In this document: positions 10,133-20,491 of the stretch, piece after piece
Position numbering within the stretch: position 1 is the first letter of the stretch
Layout of the letters: each line of letters starts with the position of its first letter
Origin: Rhizobium sp. Q54
Lineage (GTDB): Bacteria > Bacteroidota > Bacteroidia > Flavobacteriales > Flavobacteriaceae
DNA length: 64,000 bases
Direction of reading: 5' to 3'
Assembly: GCA_943328505.2 (NCBI GenBank)
Contig: CALQAH020000001.1
Span: 161,057 to 225,056 of the forward strand
Program-made: the position numbers and the translations under genes
The notes under the pieces: model-generated
Seen by the model: the letters and a program-made list of their open reading frames with translations, nothing else
Databases searched by the model: none
What the model was told of the DNA's origin: nothing

Positions 10133-10208
10133 TTTTAGTTAATAAACCTTAAAAACATTTCGTTTCCACTAAATATAATTGTTATTTTGTGCTTTGAAAA
10201 ATAGCGAT

Positions 10209-11810
10209 ATGCAAAAGAATTATCTTAAATATTTTTTTATTTTACTGATTACTTTAACGGTTGGTTGTGCTAAACGAGGTACTATAACAGGTGGTGCTAA
10301 AGACACCATAGCACCAGTTTTAACCACTAGTTTTCCGAAAAACAGGACTGTTAATTTTAATGACAAACAATTCAAATTGGTTTTTGATGAATATGTTAAA
10401 GTTAAAAATGCTAATAAACAATTAATAGTTTCCCCGCCATTAAAATACCCGCCAGAAATATTGCCCTATACAGCGAGTAAAACGTTGACTGTAAAACTGA
10501 AAGACACCTTACTTCCGAATACAACTTATAGTTTTAATTTTGGACAAAGTATTGAAGATTATAATGAAAACAATCCTTATTCACAGTTTAAATATGTTTT
10601 TTCTACAGGTGCTTTTATTGACTCATTAAGTTTGAATGTAAAAATTAAAGATGCTATTGAAAAAAAACCAGATGCTTTTGTTTCTGTGATGCTCTACGAA
10701 GTGAATGACACGTTTAACGATTCTACTATTTACAAGGAATTGCCTAGATACATTACTAATACTTTAGACAGTTTAAAATTGGTAAAAATTGAAAACATCA
10801 AAGCTGGGAAGTATCTTTTAATTGCTTTGAAGGACAATGGGAACAATAAATTTAATCCGAAAACCGATAAGATTGGTTTTCAAAAACAATATATAACCAT
10901 TCCTAACGATACTGTTTTTGAAGTAGAATTATTCAAAGAAAAACTGCCTTTTAAAGCAATAAAACCTACTCAAATAGCGGCTAGTAGAATGATAATGGGT
11001 TATGAAGGCAATCCTAAAAATGTAAAAGTTGTTGTTAAAAATGGTGCCGAAATTATTCCTTCTCTTGTAACTCAATTTCCGAAGAAAGATTCGGTTCAAG
11101 TTTGGTTCAAACCTGTAAAAGTAGATTCATTACAAGTTGCAGTTCAGAAAGATACTTTTGTAAAAGACTTTATGGTTGCAATCAAAAAACAAAAAGCGGA
11201 CACTATTGCTTTGAGTTCTAATTATACTGGAAACATTCCGTTGAGAGAGCGTTTTACTTTGAATAGCGGAATTCCTCTTGTGAAATTTGATAAAACTAAA
11301 ATGAGTATTGTCAATAAAGATTCGATTGCAGTTCCATTTGAAACAGAGTATGATGAATTTGAACAAAAATTGATTTTTAATTTCGTAAAAGAACCTCTTG
11401 AAAAATATAAAATTAAACTTTTGCCGAATGCGTTAGTTGACTTTTATGATACACCAAACGATACTTTATCGTATAGAATAACCACTAAAAATACTTCAGA
11501 TTATGGCAATTTGAAAGTGACTTTAGAAAATGTAAAAAGGTTTCCAATTGTAGTGGAATTAACCGATAAAGATGGAAAAGTAAAAGCAACCGCCTATTCA
11601 GATACCAATCCTATTATTGAGTTTTTGGCTTTAGAACCAAATATTTATACGCTAAGAATTATTTACGATGACAATAAAAATAAAGAGTGGGACACTGGAA
11701 GTTATATGGAAAAAAGACAATCGGAAGAAGTGATTTATTTCCCAGAAGAAATTGATGTTCGAGACAATTGGGATGTTATAGAAACATTCAATTTACAGAG
11801 GACAAAGTAA
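10209..11810 (+). CDS. Ig-like (Big_5) domain lipoprotein
   Basis: Lipobox VGCAKRGTITGGAKDTIAPVLTTSFPKNRTVNF; start reassigned to MQKNYLKYFF. Confidence 0.85.
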   Translation: MQKNYLKYFFILLITLTVGCAKRGTITGGAKDTIAPVLTTSFPKNRTVNFNDKQFKLVFDEYVKVKNANKQLIVSPPLKYPPEILPYTASKTLTVKLKDTLLPNTTYSFNFGQSIEDYNENNPYSQFKYVFSTGAFIDSLSLNVKIKDAIEKKPDAFVSVMLYEVNDTFNDSTIYKELPRYITNTLDSLKLVKIENIKAGKYLLIALKDNGNNKFNPKTDKIGFQKQYITIPNDTVFEVELFKEKLPFKAIKPTQIAASRMIMGYEGNPKNVKVVVKNGAEIIPSLVTQFPKKDSVQVWFKPVKVDSLQVAVQKDTFVKDFMVAIKKQKADTIALSSNYTGNIPLRERFTLNSGIPLVKFDKTKMSIVNKDSIAVPFETEYDEFEQKLIFNFVKEPLEKYKIKLLPNALVDFYDTPNDTLSYRITTKNTSDYGNLKVTLENVKRFPIVVELTDKDGKVKATAYSDTNPIIEFLALEPNIYTLRIIYDDNKNKEWDTGSYMEKRQSEEVIYFPEEIDVRDNWDVIETFNLQRTK

Positions 11811-11813
11811 GGT

Positions 11814-12578
11814 TTAAGAAATCGTAAATTTGTCTCTATCAGTAAGAAATGCTAACTTTTTTCTAGTTTCCAATACTTGTTCTTTGTTTAAATGTACTAT
11901 AAATATACCTTCGCTTTGTTGAGGTTCGAGCAGGTAATTTCCAAGAAAATCAACCGCTTGAGAATGTCCAATATAGTCATGTTTATTAGCATCCGTCCCA
12001 ATTCGGTTCACGCCAATGACATAACACATGTTTTCCACAGCACGCGCTTTTAAAAGAATATCCCAAGCGTTTATTCGCGGTTTTGGCCAGTTGGCAACAT
12101 AAAGCAAAACATCATAGTCTTCAACATTTCTAGCAAATACAGGAAAACGTAAATCATAGCAAACGAGTGGGCAAATCTTAAAACCTTTATACTCTACAAT
12201 TAGTTTTTGCGTTCCTGATGTATACACTTTGTCCTCGCCAGCTAGGGTAAATAAATGTCTTTTGTCATAATGTTGGATTTCCCCTGTTGGAAACACAAAA
12301 ACCAACCGGTTGTAATAATTCTCATTTTCGGTAATGACCAAACTTCCTATAATCGCACAGTTTTTAGCTTTCGCCATATGTTGCAGCCACAAAATCGTTT
12401 CGCCTTGCATCGTTTCTGCAACCTTTTGTGGATTCATGGTAAAACCTGAAGAAAACATTTCGGGAAGCACAATTAAATCAACTTCTTCCATAAAGCCTGT
12501 GATTTTTTGTGCTAAATGGCTTCGGTTTTCAATTGGGTTTTCCCAAGTTAGTGACGTTTGTATTAAGGCTATTTTCAT
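11814..12578 (-). CDS. Nitrilase-family amidohydrolase (YafV / omega-amidase-like)
   Basis: IVLPEMFSSGF, ICPLVCYDLRFPVFARN, RAVENMCYVIGVNRIG motifs (E-K-C triad). Confidence 0.88.
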   Translation of the reverse strand: MKIALIQTSLTWENPIENRSHLAQKITGFMEEVDLIVLPEMFSSGFTMNPQKVAETMQGETILWLQHMAKAKNCAIIGSLVITENENYYNRLVFVFPTGEIQHYDKRHLFTLAGEDKVYTSGTQKLIVEYKGFKICPLVCYDLRFPVFARNVEDYDVLLYVANWPKPRINAWDILLKARAVENMCYVIGVNRIGTDANKHDYIGHSQAVDFLGNYLLEPQQSEGIFIVHLNKEQVLETRKKLAFLTDRDKFTIS

Positions 12579-12625
12579 ATTTGTTTCACAGAGATTCTAG
12601 AAGAAATAAGTAGATTCACACAGTT

Positions 12626-15475
12626 TTATTTTACAGTTATTTCATCAACAAAGATAAAAGCATCGCCACCAGCACCTTGGTGCCATTCTGGGAGTTTGCC
12701 AAAATTATGCGCAATCACTTTTACAAATTTTGCGGTAATTGGATTGTCCGGATTAAATGAAAAATCACGAATTTTATTTTCATAATCTTTTGCTTCAACC
12801 GAGTTTTCAATGGTTTTTAGTAAAGTAAAATTGATATTGTCGTTGGAAATGTAATAGTCCACTTGGGTTGGCATTAAAATCCACGAACGCGTGTCTTGTA
12901 AAAAATTAGCATGAAATTCACTTATGGCTTTTTCTTTTTGCAAATCTACTACACATTCAAAATCCTGACTTTGATAACCTTGCCAATCGCCTTTACGCCA
13001 GTTGGTTGTGCCGAATATTCCATCTAACAAACCATCTGGTCCGCCAGCATGATATTGTGGGTTGTAGGTTGATTTGATGTTAATGGTGTAATTGTTGGGT
13101 TTTTTGAAGAAAGTGGCTGAAACAACAGTGCTTTCTTGGTTTTCATTTTTAATTTTAGTCAGAATTTCTGAAGTTATATCTATTGTTATTGGACTTTTAA
13201 ATAAAATCCAGTCTTTATCTTTTCTATCATCAAATTCATTTTTAATCCAATAGTAGATTTTGTCAGTTGGATTTTGAGATACAATTTCAATAGTCATCTT
13301 CTCCATAAACGATTTGCTTTCTGCTTGAATTACCGGAACGGGAATGATTTTTCTCTCTTTTTTATACTCTGAATCTAAAACCATTGTGGAAGGATCTCCG
13401 CTAAAAAACCATAATTCTAGTTTTGATGTTTTTTCTAAAATAGTTCTAAAAGTATTATTTTCAAAATTCACTTTTACTCTTGTAAAATTAGGTTTTGAAT
13501 AGCTCCACCCTTTTTGTCCTGGCGTCACCGCATAAATCCCCATCGAACTCAAAACATACCAAGCACTCATTTGTCCGCAGTCTTCATTACCAATTAATCC
13601 GTCGGGTGTGTTTTTATAAAAGTTATCTAAAATATAATGCACTTTTTCGGTCGTCTTTTCTGGCTTGCCAACATAATTATACAGATAAGCCATGTGATGG
13701 CTTGGTTCGTTTCCATGAGCGTATTGCCCAATTAAACCCGTAACATCAGCTTGTTCACGCCCCGTAGTTTTGCTTTCGGAGTTAAACATTTCGTCGAGTT
13801 TGGCTTCAAATTTTGTATTGCCTCCATACGCATCAATCATTCCTTGAATATCTTGCGGTACAAAAAAGGAGTATTGCCAACTGTTTCCCTCAGTAAAATT
13901 ATTGTTGATTTCTTTGGCATCAAAGGGTTTGTCCCAACCGCCGTTTTTCTTTGGACGCATAAAACCCGTGTTCCAATCAAAAACGTTTCTCCAATTTTCA
14001 GAGCGTTTAATAAAATAATTAAAATCATTTGGTTTTTTTAATAGTTGAGCCATTTGTGCAATACACCAATCATCATAAGCATATTCTAAGGTTTTGGAAA
14101 CGCTTTCGTGTTCGTCATCCATAGAGATAAAACCTTGTCTTTTGTAGGCATCCAATCCTAAATGGTCTAACATTGCACTGTGTTTAGAAGCGATAAAAGC
14201 TTTTTCGTAATCAAACCCTTTGATGCCTTTTGCCATTGCATCAGCCATTACCGAAACCGAATGATAGCCAATCATGCAATCGGTTTCATTGCTCGCCAAT
14301 TCCCAAACGGGTAATCTTCCGCCTTGCTCATATTGCTTGAGAAAAGTGTTAATGAAATCGGCAGTCCGTTTTTTATCAATCAAAGTATAGAGTGGATGTG
14401 CCGCTCTAAATGTATCCCAAAGTGAGAAAACAGTATAATAATCGAAACCTTCTCCTTCATGCACTTTGTTGTCTCTTCCTCGGTATTTGCCGTCAATATC
14501 TTGGGCAATATTGGGTTGCATCATGGTGTGATATAACGCGGTGTAGAATATCGCAAGTTTATCTTTATCAGTTTCTGTAATTTGCTTCGCCTGTTCGCTG
14601 TCGCTCAGGTCAATTTTGGAAAGTTCTTTGTCCCAAAGTTGCTCGGCATTTTGTTGTGTTTTTTTGAAATCCCAATCTTTAATTTCGGACATGTTTAGTT
14701 TTGCACCTTCATAACTTGTTGGCGAAAGAGACACTTTTACCAAAATCTTCTCCCCTTTTTTTACTTGTTTAGAAAAACTCAATGCCAATTGCGATCCAGT
14801 GAAATAAGTGTCGGTGACTTTTGCAGGAGCAAAACCATTATTTCTAACATTTGTTATTTTCATAGGAACATTAAACTCAATTCTTGAATACACATATTGG
14901 TCTTTTGCCCAAGCTTCACTTCTTCTCAATATTTCAATGGTTTTAGCATCGATAATCCGAACATCGCCAGATAATAATAAATCACGATGATTTAAGTCGA
15001 GTACAATATTGGCTTGACCTGCTTTATTGAAAGTATATTCGTGAAAACCAACACGAGTAGAAGCCGTTAAAGCTACATCAATATTGTGTTTGTTTAATTT
15101 TACAGCGTAAAATCCTGCTGTAGATTTTTCTGTAGCATGAGAAAATGAAGAAGCATAATCGGGTGGATTTAAAGTGGGTTCTCCAAGAGTTGGCATCAAC
15201 ATGATATCACCATAATCGGAACAACCTGTTCCATTTAAATGCGTGTGTGAAAAACCATAAATAATTGCATCGTCATAATGATAACCGGAACAGCCATCCC
15301 AACTTCCATCAATTCTTGTATCAGGGGAAAGTTGCACCATTCCAAAAGGAGTCGTTGCGCCAGGAAAAGTATGCCCATGCCCACCAGTTCCAATCATTGG
15401 ATTGACATATTTATGAAAGTTTTGTGACGTTGCTAGTAGAGAAAATAAAAATAAAGATGAAAACAATTTTTTCAT
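12626..15475 (-). CDS. GH92 family alpha-mannosidase
   Basis: YVNPMIGTGGHGHTFPGATTPFGMVQLSPDTR, GNEPSHHMAYLYNYVGKPEKT, GNEDCGQMSAWYVLSSMGIYAVTPG. Confidence 0.95.
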   Translation of the reverse strand: MKKLFSSLFLFSLLATSQNFHKYVNPMIGTGGHGHTFPGATTPFGMVQLSPDTRIDGSWDGCSGYHYDDAIIYGFSHTHLNGTGCSDYGDIMLMPTLGEPTLNPPDYASSFSHATEKSTAGFYAVKLNKHNIDVALTASTRVGFHEYTFNKAGQANIVLDLNHRDLLLSGDVRIIDAKTIEILRRSEAWAKDQYVYSRIEFNVPMKITNVRNNGFAPAKVTDTYFTGSQLALSFSKQVKKGEKILVKVSLSPTSYEGAKLNMSEIKDWDFKKTQQNAEQLWDKELSKIDLSDSEQAKQITETDKDKLAIFYTALYHTMMQPNIAQDIDGKYRGRDNKVHEGEGFDYYTVFSLWDTFRAAHPLYTLIDKKRTADFINTFLKQYEQGGRLPVWELASNETDCMIGYHSVSVMADAMAKGIKGFDYEKAFIASKHSAMLDHLGLDAYKRQGFISMDDEHESVSKTLEYAYDDWCIAQMAQLLKKPNDFNYFIKRSENWRNVFDWNTGFMRPKKNGGWDKPFDAKEINNNFTEGNSWQYSFFVPQDIQGMIDAYGGNTKFEAKLDEMFNSESKTTGREQADVTGLIGQYAHGNEPSHHMAYLYNYVGKPEKTTEKVHYILDNFYKNTPDGLIGNEDCGQMSAWYVLSSMGIYAVTPGQKGWSYSKPNFTRVKVNFENNTFRTILEKTSKLELWFFSGDPSTMVLDSEYKKERKIIPVPVIQAESKSFMEKMTIEIVSQNPTDKIYYWIKNEFDDRKDKDWILFKSPITIDITSEILTKIKNENQESTVVSATFFKKPNNYTINIKSTYNPQYHAGGPDGLLDGIFGTTNWRKGDWQGYQSQDFECVVDLQKEKAISEFHANFLQDTRSWILMPTQVDYYISNDNINFTLLKTIENSVEAKDYENKIRDFSFNPDNPITAKFVKVIAHNFGKLPEWHQGAGGDAFIFVDEITVK

Positions 15476-15595
15476 TAGGATGTTATATTAATGATACTAA
15501 AATGATGCGGTTTAGAAAGTAAAAATAATTAATTAAACACTTATAAACGAGTTATGTTTCCAGTTTTTATTTTGGTTTGATTTTAAACAAAAAAA

Positions 15596-15628
15596 ATCCC
15601 GATTACAATAAATGTGTAATCGGGATAA
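15596..15628. terminator. Rho-independent-type hairpin
   Basis: atcccgattacaataaatgtgtaatcgggat. Confidence 0.75.
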
Positions 15629-15669
15629 AGTAGTGTGGATAATTTTCTTTTTATTAAATAGAAAGAGAA

Positions 15670-16275
15670 TTATTTTTTCTTTTTTGCTCCACCTTTTTCT
15701 GCTTTTGCTGCTTCTTGAGCTGCTTTCATAGCGGCACGAGAAATCTTAACTTGGCAAACAACAGTATTGTCTGGGTGCATTAATTTGAAATTTTTTGTAG
15801 GCAATTTTGTTACATACAATTTATTTCCCATTTGCAATTCAGAGATGTTCGCTTCAACAAAATCAGGTAAGTTTTTTGGTAAAGCTTTAACTTTTAATCT
15901 TCTTTGATTAAGATTTAAAACACCTCCTAATAATACTCCTGGAGATGTTCCAACAATATTTACAGGAACTTCCATAATAATTTCTTTGTCTTCACTTAAT
16001 TGGAAGAAATCAATGTGTAAGATTCCGTCTGAAATTGGGTGAAACTGAATGTCTTGAAGTACTGCATTGTAGCTATCTTTACCTAATTCAATCGCAACAG
16101 TGTGTGCGTTTGGAGTGTAAACCAAGCTTTTGAATGCTTTTTCTTCTGCTGCAAAATGAACTGGTTGATTTCCTCCGTAAATAACGCAAGGAACCATTCC
16201 AGCATTACGTAAGGCTTTAGTCGCAACTTTGCCTACGCTTTCTCTTTGTGATCCTTTAATTGTAATCGATTTCAT
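15670..16275 (-). CDS. rplY: 50S ribosomal protein L25/general stress protein Ctc
   Basis: [35 protein letters not shown]; Ctc-type extension. Confidence 0.95.
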   Translation of the reverse strand: MKSITIKGSQRESVGKVATKALRNAGMVPCVIYGGNQPVHFAAEEKAFKSLVYTPNAHTVAIELGKDSYNAVLQDIQFHPISDGILHIDFFQLSEDKEIIMEVPVNIVGTSPGVLLGGVLNLNQRRLKVKALPKNLPDFVEANISELQMGNKLYVTKLPTKNFKLMHPDNTVVCQVKISRAAMKAAQEAAKAEKGGAKKKK

Positions 16276-16305
16276 TGTAAAAATATATAGTTAATAATTA
16301 AAATT

Positions 16306-17247
16306 CTACATTAAAAATTTTCCACTAATGGAATTGTTGTGTTGCACCATGTGCATAACTTCTGCAAAAAGAGGCGCACAACTCACCACTCTTATTTTGT
16401 TTGATTGTTTCTTCAACGGAATAGAATCGGTTACAATTAATTCCAATAATTTTGAATTTTCAATCTTTTCATAAGCATCACCTGATAAAATCGCGTGCGT
16501 ACAAATTGCTCTAACGCTCAATGCCCCTTTTTCGATCATTAGGTCGGCAGCTTTTGCAAGCGTTCCGCCGGTGTCAATCATATCATCAACAAGAACAACA
16601 TGTCGCCCTTTTACTTCTCCGATTAATTCCATTGTATCAATTACATTGGCAATTTTTCGTTGTTTGTAACAAATTACTACATCCGATTCTAAAAATTTAG
16701 AATACGCATAGGCTCTTTTTGAACCTCCCATATCAGGAGAGGCAATGGTTAGATTTGCTAAATTCAAACTTTTCACATAAGGCAAAAAGATGGTTGAAGC
16801 AAATAAATGGTCCACTGGTTTTTCAAAAAAACCTTGAATTTGATCTGCATGCAAATCCATTGTCATGATTCGAGTAGCTCCGGCTGTTTCCAATAGTTTT
16901 GCAACTAATTTAGCTCCAATCGGTACTCTAGGTTTGTCTTTTCTGTCTTGTCTTGCCCATCCAAAATAAGGGATAACGGCTGTTACGTGACGTGCAGATG
17001 CTCTTTTAGCCGCATCAATCATCAATAACAATTCCATTAAGTTATCGGCACTTGGAAAAGTGGAACAAACAATAAAAACGCGCAATCCTCTAATAGATTC
17101 CTCATAAGAGGGTTGAAACTCACCATCACTATATTTTGAAAACGTAACTTTACCTAGCGGAACACCATAGATTTCGGCCATCTGTTCGGCTAGATATACA
17201 CTTTGGGAACACGCAAATATTTTTGCTTCTGGTTCTTGATGTGACAT
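16306..17247 (-). CDS. prs: Ribose-phosphate pyrophosphokinase
   Basis: VVLVDDMIDTGGTLAKAADLM PRPP-binding motif; YFGWARQDRKDKPR. Confidence 0.96.
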   Translation of the reverse strand: MSHQEPEAKIFACSQSVYLAEQMAEIYGVPLGKVTFSKYSDGEFQPSYEESIRGLRVFIVCSTFPSADNLMELLLMIDAAKRASARHVTAVIPYFGWARQDRKDKPRVPIGAKLVAKLLETAGATRIMTMDLHADQIQGFFEKPVDHLFASTIFLPYVKSLNLANLTIASPDMGGSKRAYAYSKFLESDVVICYKQRKIANVIDTMELIGEVKGRHVVLVDDMIDTGGTLAKAADLMIEKGALSVRAICTHAILSGDAYEKIENSKLLELIVTDSIPLKKQSNKIRVVSCAPLFAEVMHMVQHNNSISGKFLM

Positions 17248-17528
17248 TGTACTGTGTTGTTTTTACGCCGCTCCGCTTGATACAATTTGGCTTTGTCTTT
17301 TGTCTAAGCTTGGTGTATATAAACGCCTCGGGTGTAGTTAGTTAGTTGTGTCTCGTTTTAACGAGGTGCAAATTTAGAAATTTAATCCGACTCTGAAAGG
17401 ATATTTTCAAGTATTTTTTTAGAATATGAATTTTAATTTTTTACATTTGCACCGTGTTCAAAAACAAGCACTATTTTTTATTGCATGTTTAACGCGATAA
17501 ATCAACTGTTGTTGATTTTGTCTGTCAA

Positions 17529-17540
17529 GCCCGAATGGCG
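17529..17540 (+). other. 12-nt duplicate of the tRNA-Leu 5' end (gcccgaatggcg)
   Basis: Identical to 17594-17605, 65 nt upstream. Confidence 0.6.
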
Positions 17541-17593
17541 ATACCTTTAAATAATTTTTTCTAAAAATTAAAAAAAGAAAGTCATTCTTTAAT

Positions 17594-17673
17594 GCCCGAA
17601 TGGCGGAATTGGTAGACGCGCTGGTCTCAAACACCTGTGGGAAACCGTGCCGGTTCGACTCCGGCTTCGGGTA
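17594..17673 (+). tRNA. tRNA-Leu (anticodon CAA)
   Basis: Acceptor GCCCGAA/TTCGGGT, D-arm GCGGAATTGGTAGACGC, anticodon loop CTCAAAC, variable arm, T-arm GCCGGTTCGACTCCGGC. Confidence 0.93.
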
Positions 17674-17677
17674 CATG

Positions 17678-17705
17678 AAACCTCTCAGAAATGAGAGGTT
17701 TTTTT
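17678..17705 (+). terminator. Terminator after tRNA-Leu
   Basis: aacctctcagaaatgagaggtttttttt. Confidence 0.9.
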
Positions 17706-17772
17706 TACGCCCTTAAAGTACTTTAATATATTTTTTATACTTTTGAAGTCTAATTACTTAACATTTAACAAA

Positions 17773-19524
17773 ATGAAAAAAACAATACTCTTTTTGGTGA
17801 TGGCTGTAGCTTTAACCACCCAAACACTTTTTGCTCAAGTGCCATCTTATGTTCCTACTGATGGTCTTGTTGGTTATTGGCCGTTTAATGGCAATGCCAA
17901 TGATGAGAGTGGTAATGGAAACAATGGAGTTGTCAATGGGGCTGCATTAGCCATTGATAGATTTGGCAACATTGATAAATCATACAGTTTTGATGGAATC
18001 TCAAACTATATATCAATTAATAATAGTTCTTCCTTAAACATTATTGGTACACAAATAACCTTATCATTTTGGTTGTACTCAAATAATAATCCAAATGACG
18101 CAAATTATAAAGGCATTTCTAAAGGTGGCTATGACGTTGGTTCAGGGTATGAGTTCATGTATAGAAATTCTTTAAGTGGTGATGATGGCGTAATTTCAAT
18201 TACTGGAGGTACAGGAATACAGGCTTGTGACGTTGGTTATAACATGAATGCAGCTTTTGGGCAATGGATACATTTAGCAGTAACTTTGAATAATGGTGTT
18301 GCGAGCTTTTATGTTAATGGCGTGTATCAAGTAGGCAATAATTTAAATCAAATAAGTCAATTTGTATCTAATAATTCTGAGTTATTGTTTGGAAAAAGAA
18401 ATCCATTAAATAGTAATGCTGGTTTTTTAAACGGTAAACTCGATGATATCGGCATATGGAACCGTGCCCTAACCCAACAAGAAATCACCAATATGTATAA
18501 CGGGGTTAATTATAGCGACACTTGTAATGCAGTCAGTGGTTCTTTAACTCAAGGTCTTATTGGCTATTGGCCATTTTGTGGTAACGCTAATGATGATAGC
18601 GGAAATGGGAACAATGGAACTGTTAATGGGGCTACGTTGACAACGGATAGATTTGGGAATAGTAACAGTGCATATAGTTTTGATGGAAATGATGATGTTG
18701 TTATTCCAAATTCTACTTCTATTGAGACTATTTCAAATAGTTTTAGTATTAGTGTTTGGTCAAAAATTGATTCGTTTAACAATTTTGGATTATTTCCAAT
18801 AATTGATAAAAATAATTTATGCCCTTCATCATCTGGCTCAACTCCACTTTTTGTTAATGGGTCTAATTCAACTAATGGTTATCATTATCAAAGTATTAAT
18901 TGTGGAACACAAAATATGATTGGAATTGAAGGTGAGTCCTCAATTTTAAATCAATGGGTAAATACGGTTGTTTCTTATGATGGGATTTCGTTAAAAATTT
19001 ACAGAAACGGTGTTTTGAAGTCTTCAAATCCTTATAATATTTCAGTAGTTATTAATTCTTCTAATTTAACAATTGGTCATGCACTATTTGGAGTGCCTCA
19101 TTTTGCATATGGATTAATCGACGATATTGGTATTTGGAACCGTGCACTTTCGCAACAAGAAATCACAAACTTATATAACGCCAACCAGTGCATCACCAAC
19201 ATCACCGTTACGGATACGCTCATTATAAACGTGGGGCAACTATCTTACAACAACCCAGCAACGTATGCCAACAACATCACGATGGCTCCCAATCCTGCAA
19301 GCACCCAAATCAACATCAACTTCAACAACATTACCAATTTGAACGGTGGAACATTGAAAATCATTAACTCATTGGGTCAAGAAGTGGCCACAACACCAAT
19401 TACTACTTCTGGAACAAACAGCACTATGCAACTCGAAACGTGGGGCGGAACTGGAATGTACTTTGTTCAAATCATCAACCCACAAGGTCAAATTGTGGAT
19501 ATTAAAAAGATTATATTGCAATAA
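17773..19524 (+). CDS. Secreted protein with two LamG/concanavalin-like repeats and a T9SS C-terminal sorting domain
   Basis: Two GL(V/I)GYWPF.GNAND.SGNGNNG.VNGA repeats; C-terminal MAPNPAST...LKIINSLGQEV...GMYFVQIINPQGQIVDIKKIILQ. Confidence 0.88.
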   Translation: MKKTILFLVMAVALTTQTLFAQVPSYVPTDGLVGYWPFNGNANDESGNGNNGVVNGAALAIDRFGNIDKSYSFDGISNYISINNSSSLNIIGTQITLSFWLYSNNNPNDANYKGISKGGYDVGSGYEFMYRNSLSGDDGVISITGGTGIQACDVGYNMNAAFGQWIHLAVTLNNGVASFYVNGVYQVGNNLNQISQFVSNNSELLFGKRNPLNSNAGFLNGKLDDIGIWNRALTQQEITNMYNGVNYSDTCNAVSGSLTQGLIGYWPFCGNANDDSGNGNNGTVNGATLTTDRFGNSNSAYSFDGNDDVVIPNSTSIETISNSFSISVWSKIDSFNNFGLFPIIDKNNLCPSSSGSTPLFVNGSNSTNGYHYQSINCGTQNMIGIEGESSILNQWVNTVVSYDGISLKIYRNGVLKSSNPYNISVVINSSNLTIGHALFGVPHFAYGLIDDIGIWNRALSQQEITNLYNANQCITNITVTDTLIINVGQLSYNNPATYANNITMAPNPASTQININFNNITNLNGGTLKIINSLGQEVATTPITTSGTNSTMQLETWGGTGMYFVQIINPQGQIVDIKKIILQ

Positions 19525-19540
19525 GTTTAGTTACGTTACA

Positions 19541-19569
19541 AATGAGCCACAGGAAACTGTGGCTTTTTT
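19541..19569 (+). terminator. Rho-independent terminator
   Basis: gagccacaggaaactgtggctttttt. Confidence 0.9.
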
Positions 19570-19579
19570 GTTAGCAGCA

Positions 19580-19680
19580 AGTAGGCGTAGTGCAATCGTT
19601 TTAAATCTACTATAAAATGGTTCGACAACTTAATAGTGAAGGGTACTTTAAGAACCTCCAAGAAATTGGAGGTTTTTTTA
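19580..19680 (+). pseudogene. Degenerate tRNA-Leu 3' portion followed by terminator
   Basis: ggttcgac...gaagggtacttta-gaacctccaagaaattggaggttttttt aligns with the 3' end and terminator of the tRNA-Leu at 17594. Confidence 0.6.
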
Positions 19681-19681
19681 T

Positions 19682-20491
19682 TTAATAAGTAGCTGCTTGT
19701 TTTTGAAGAGTCTTCCATGCTTCTTCAGATATTGTTGCTTTGTTTTTTAGTTTTTTGTCTTTGATGTAATCCAAAATATATTTGGCTCGTTCTTCGGATT
19801 CGGGATGAGAAGAAATCCAATACATGCTTTTGGAGACTTCGCTATCTTGAGCCATTTGGAACATGAAATCGGCCATTGGTTTTGGGTCAATTTGTGCTTT
19901 TATCATATAATCAACACTCGCTAAATCGGCTTCTTTTTCCAAAGTTCTATCATAAGCAGAGGATGAAATAGTTTTGAAAATTTCTTTTAAAATTTGCCCG
20001 CCTTTTCCTCCAGCTGTAGCTGAAAGTAGTACTGAAAACCCAATTTCTTTGGATAATTTTTTCATCACGTGATTGAATTCTATATGAGCAATTTCATGTC
20101 CTAAAACGCCTTGCAATGCTTCTTGTTTTTTGCAATCTACTATCAATCCAGTATACACAACCAAATGATTGTTGGGTAAAGCGAAGGCATTGATTTCGTC
20201 TTTTTTAACAATATGAACTTTTAGAGAATCACGGTCAATGTTGTTTTTATCACAAATTGGTTTTACTAATTTGTCTATTGTTTTAACGATGGAATCATTG
20301 GTTATCACCTCTTCGGTGCGTGCAATTTCATCCCAAATTAAATCGCCTAAAGTGTTTTCCACTTTGGTGGTTCGTTCTTCAATTTTGAAAAACTTCATAT
20401 AGTCCAATTGGGAAGAAGCATACCAAACAATTGCAAAACTTAGTACTATAAAAATGCCTTGGAAAATGATTTTCTTTATCATGGTCTGCAA
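19682..20491 (-). CDS. M48 family metallopeptidase
   Basis: HExxH motif LGHEIAHIEFNHVMKKLS. Confidence 0.92.
   Translation of the reverse strand: MQTMIKKIIFQGIFIVLSFAIVWYASSQLDYMKFFKIEERTTKVENTLGDLIWDEIARTEEVITNDSIVKTIDKLVKPICDKNNIDRDSLKVHIVKKDEINAFALPNNHLVVYTGLIVDCKKQEALQGVLGHEIAHIEFNHVMKKLSKEIGFSVLLSATAGGKGGQILKEIFKTISSSAYDRTLEKEADLASVDYMIKAQIDPKPMADFMFQMAQDSEVSKSMYWISSHPESEERAKYILDYIKDKKLKNKATISEEAWKTLQKQAATY

Noticed and set aside
17458-17676. 72-aa minus-strand ORF ending in a recognisable-looking peptide
   Set aside because: It overlaps the tRNA-Leu gene; the coding appearance is an artefact of translating the tRNA antisense.
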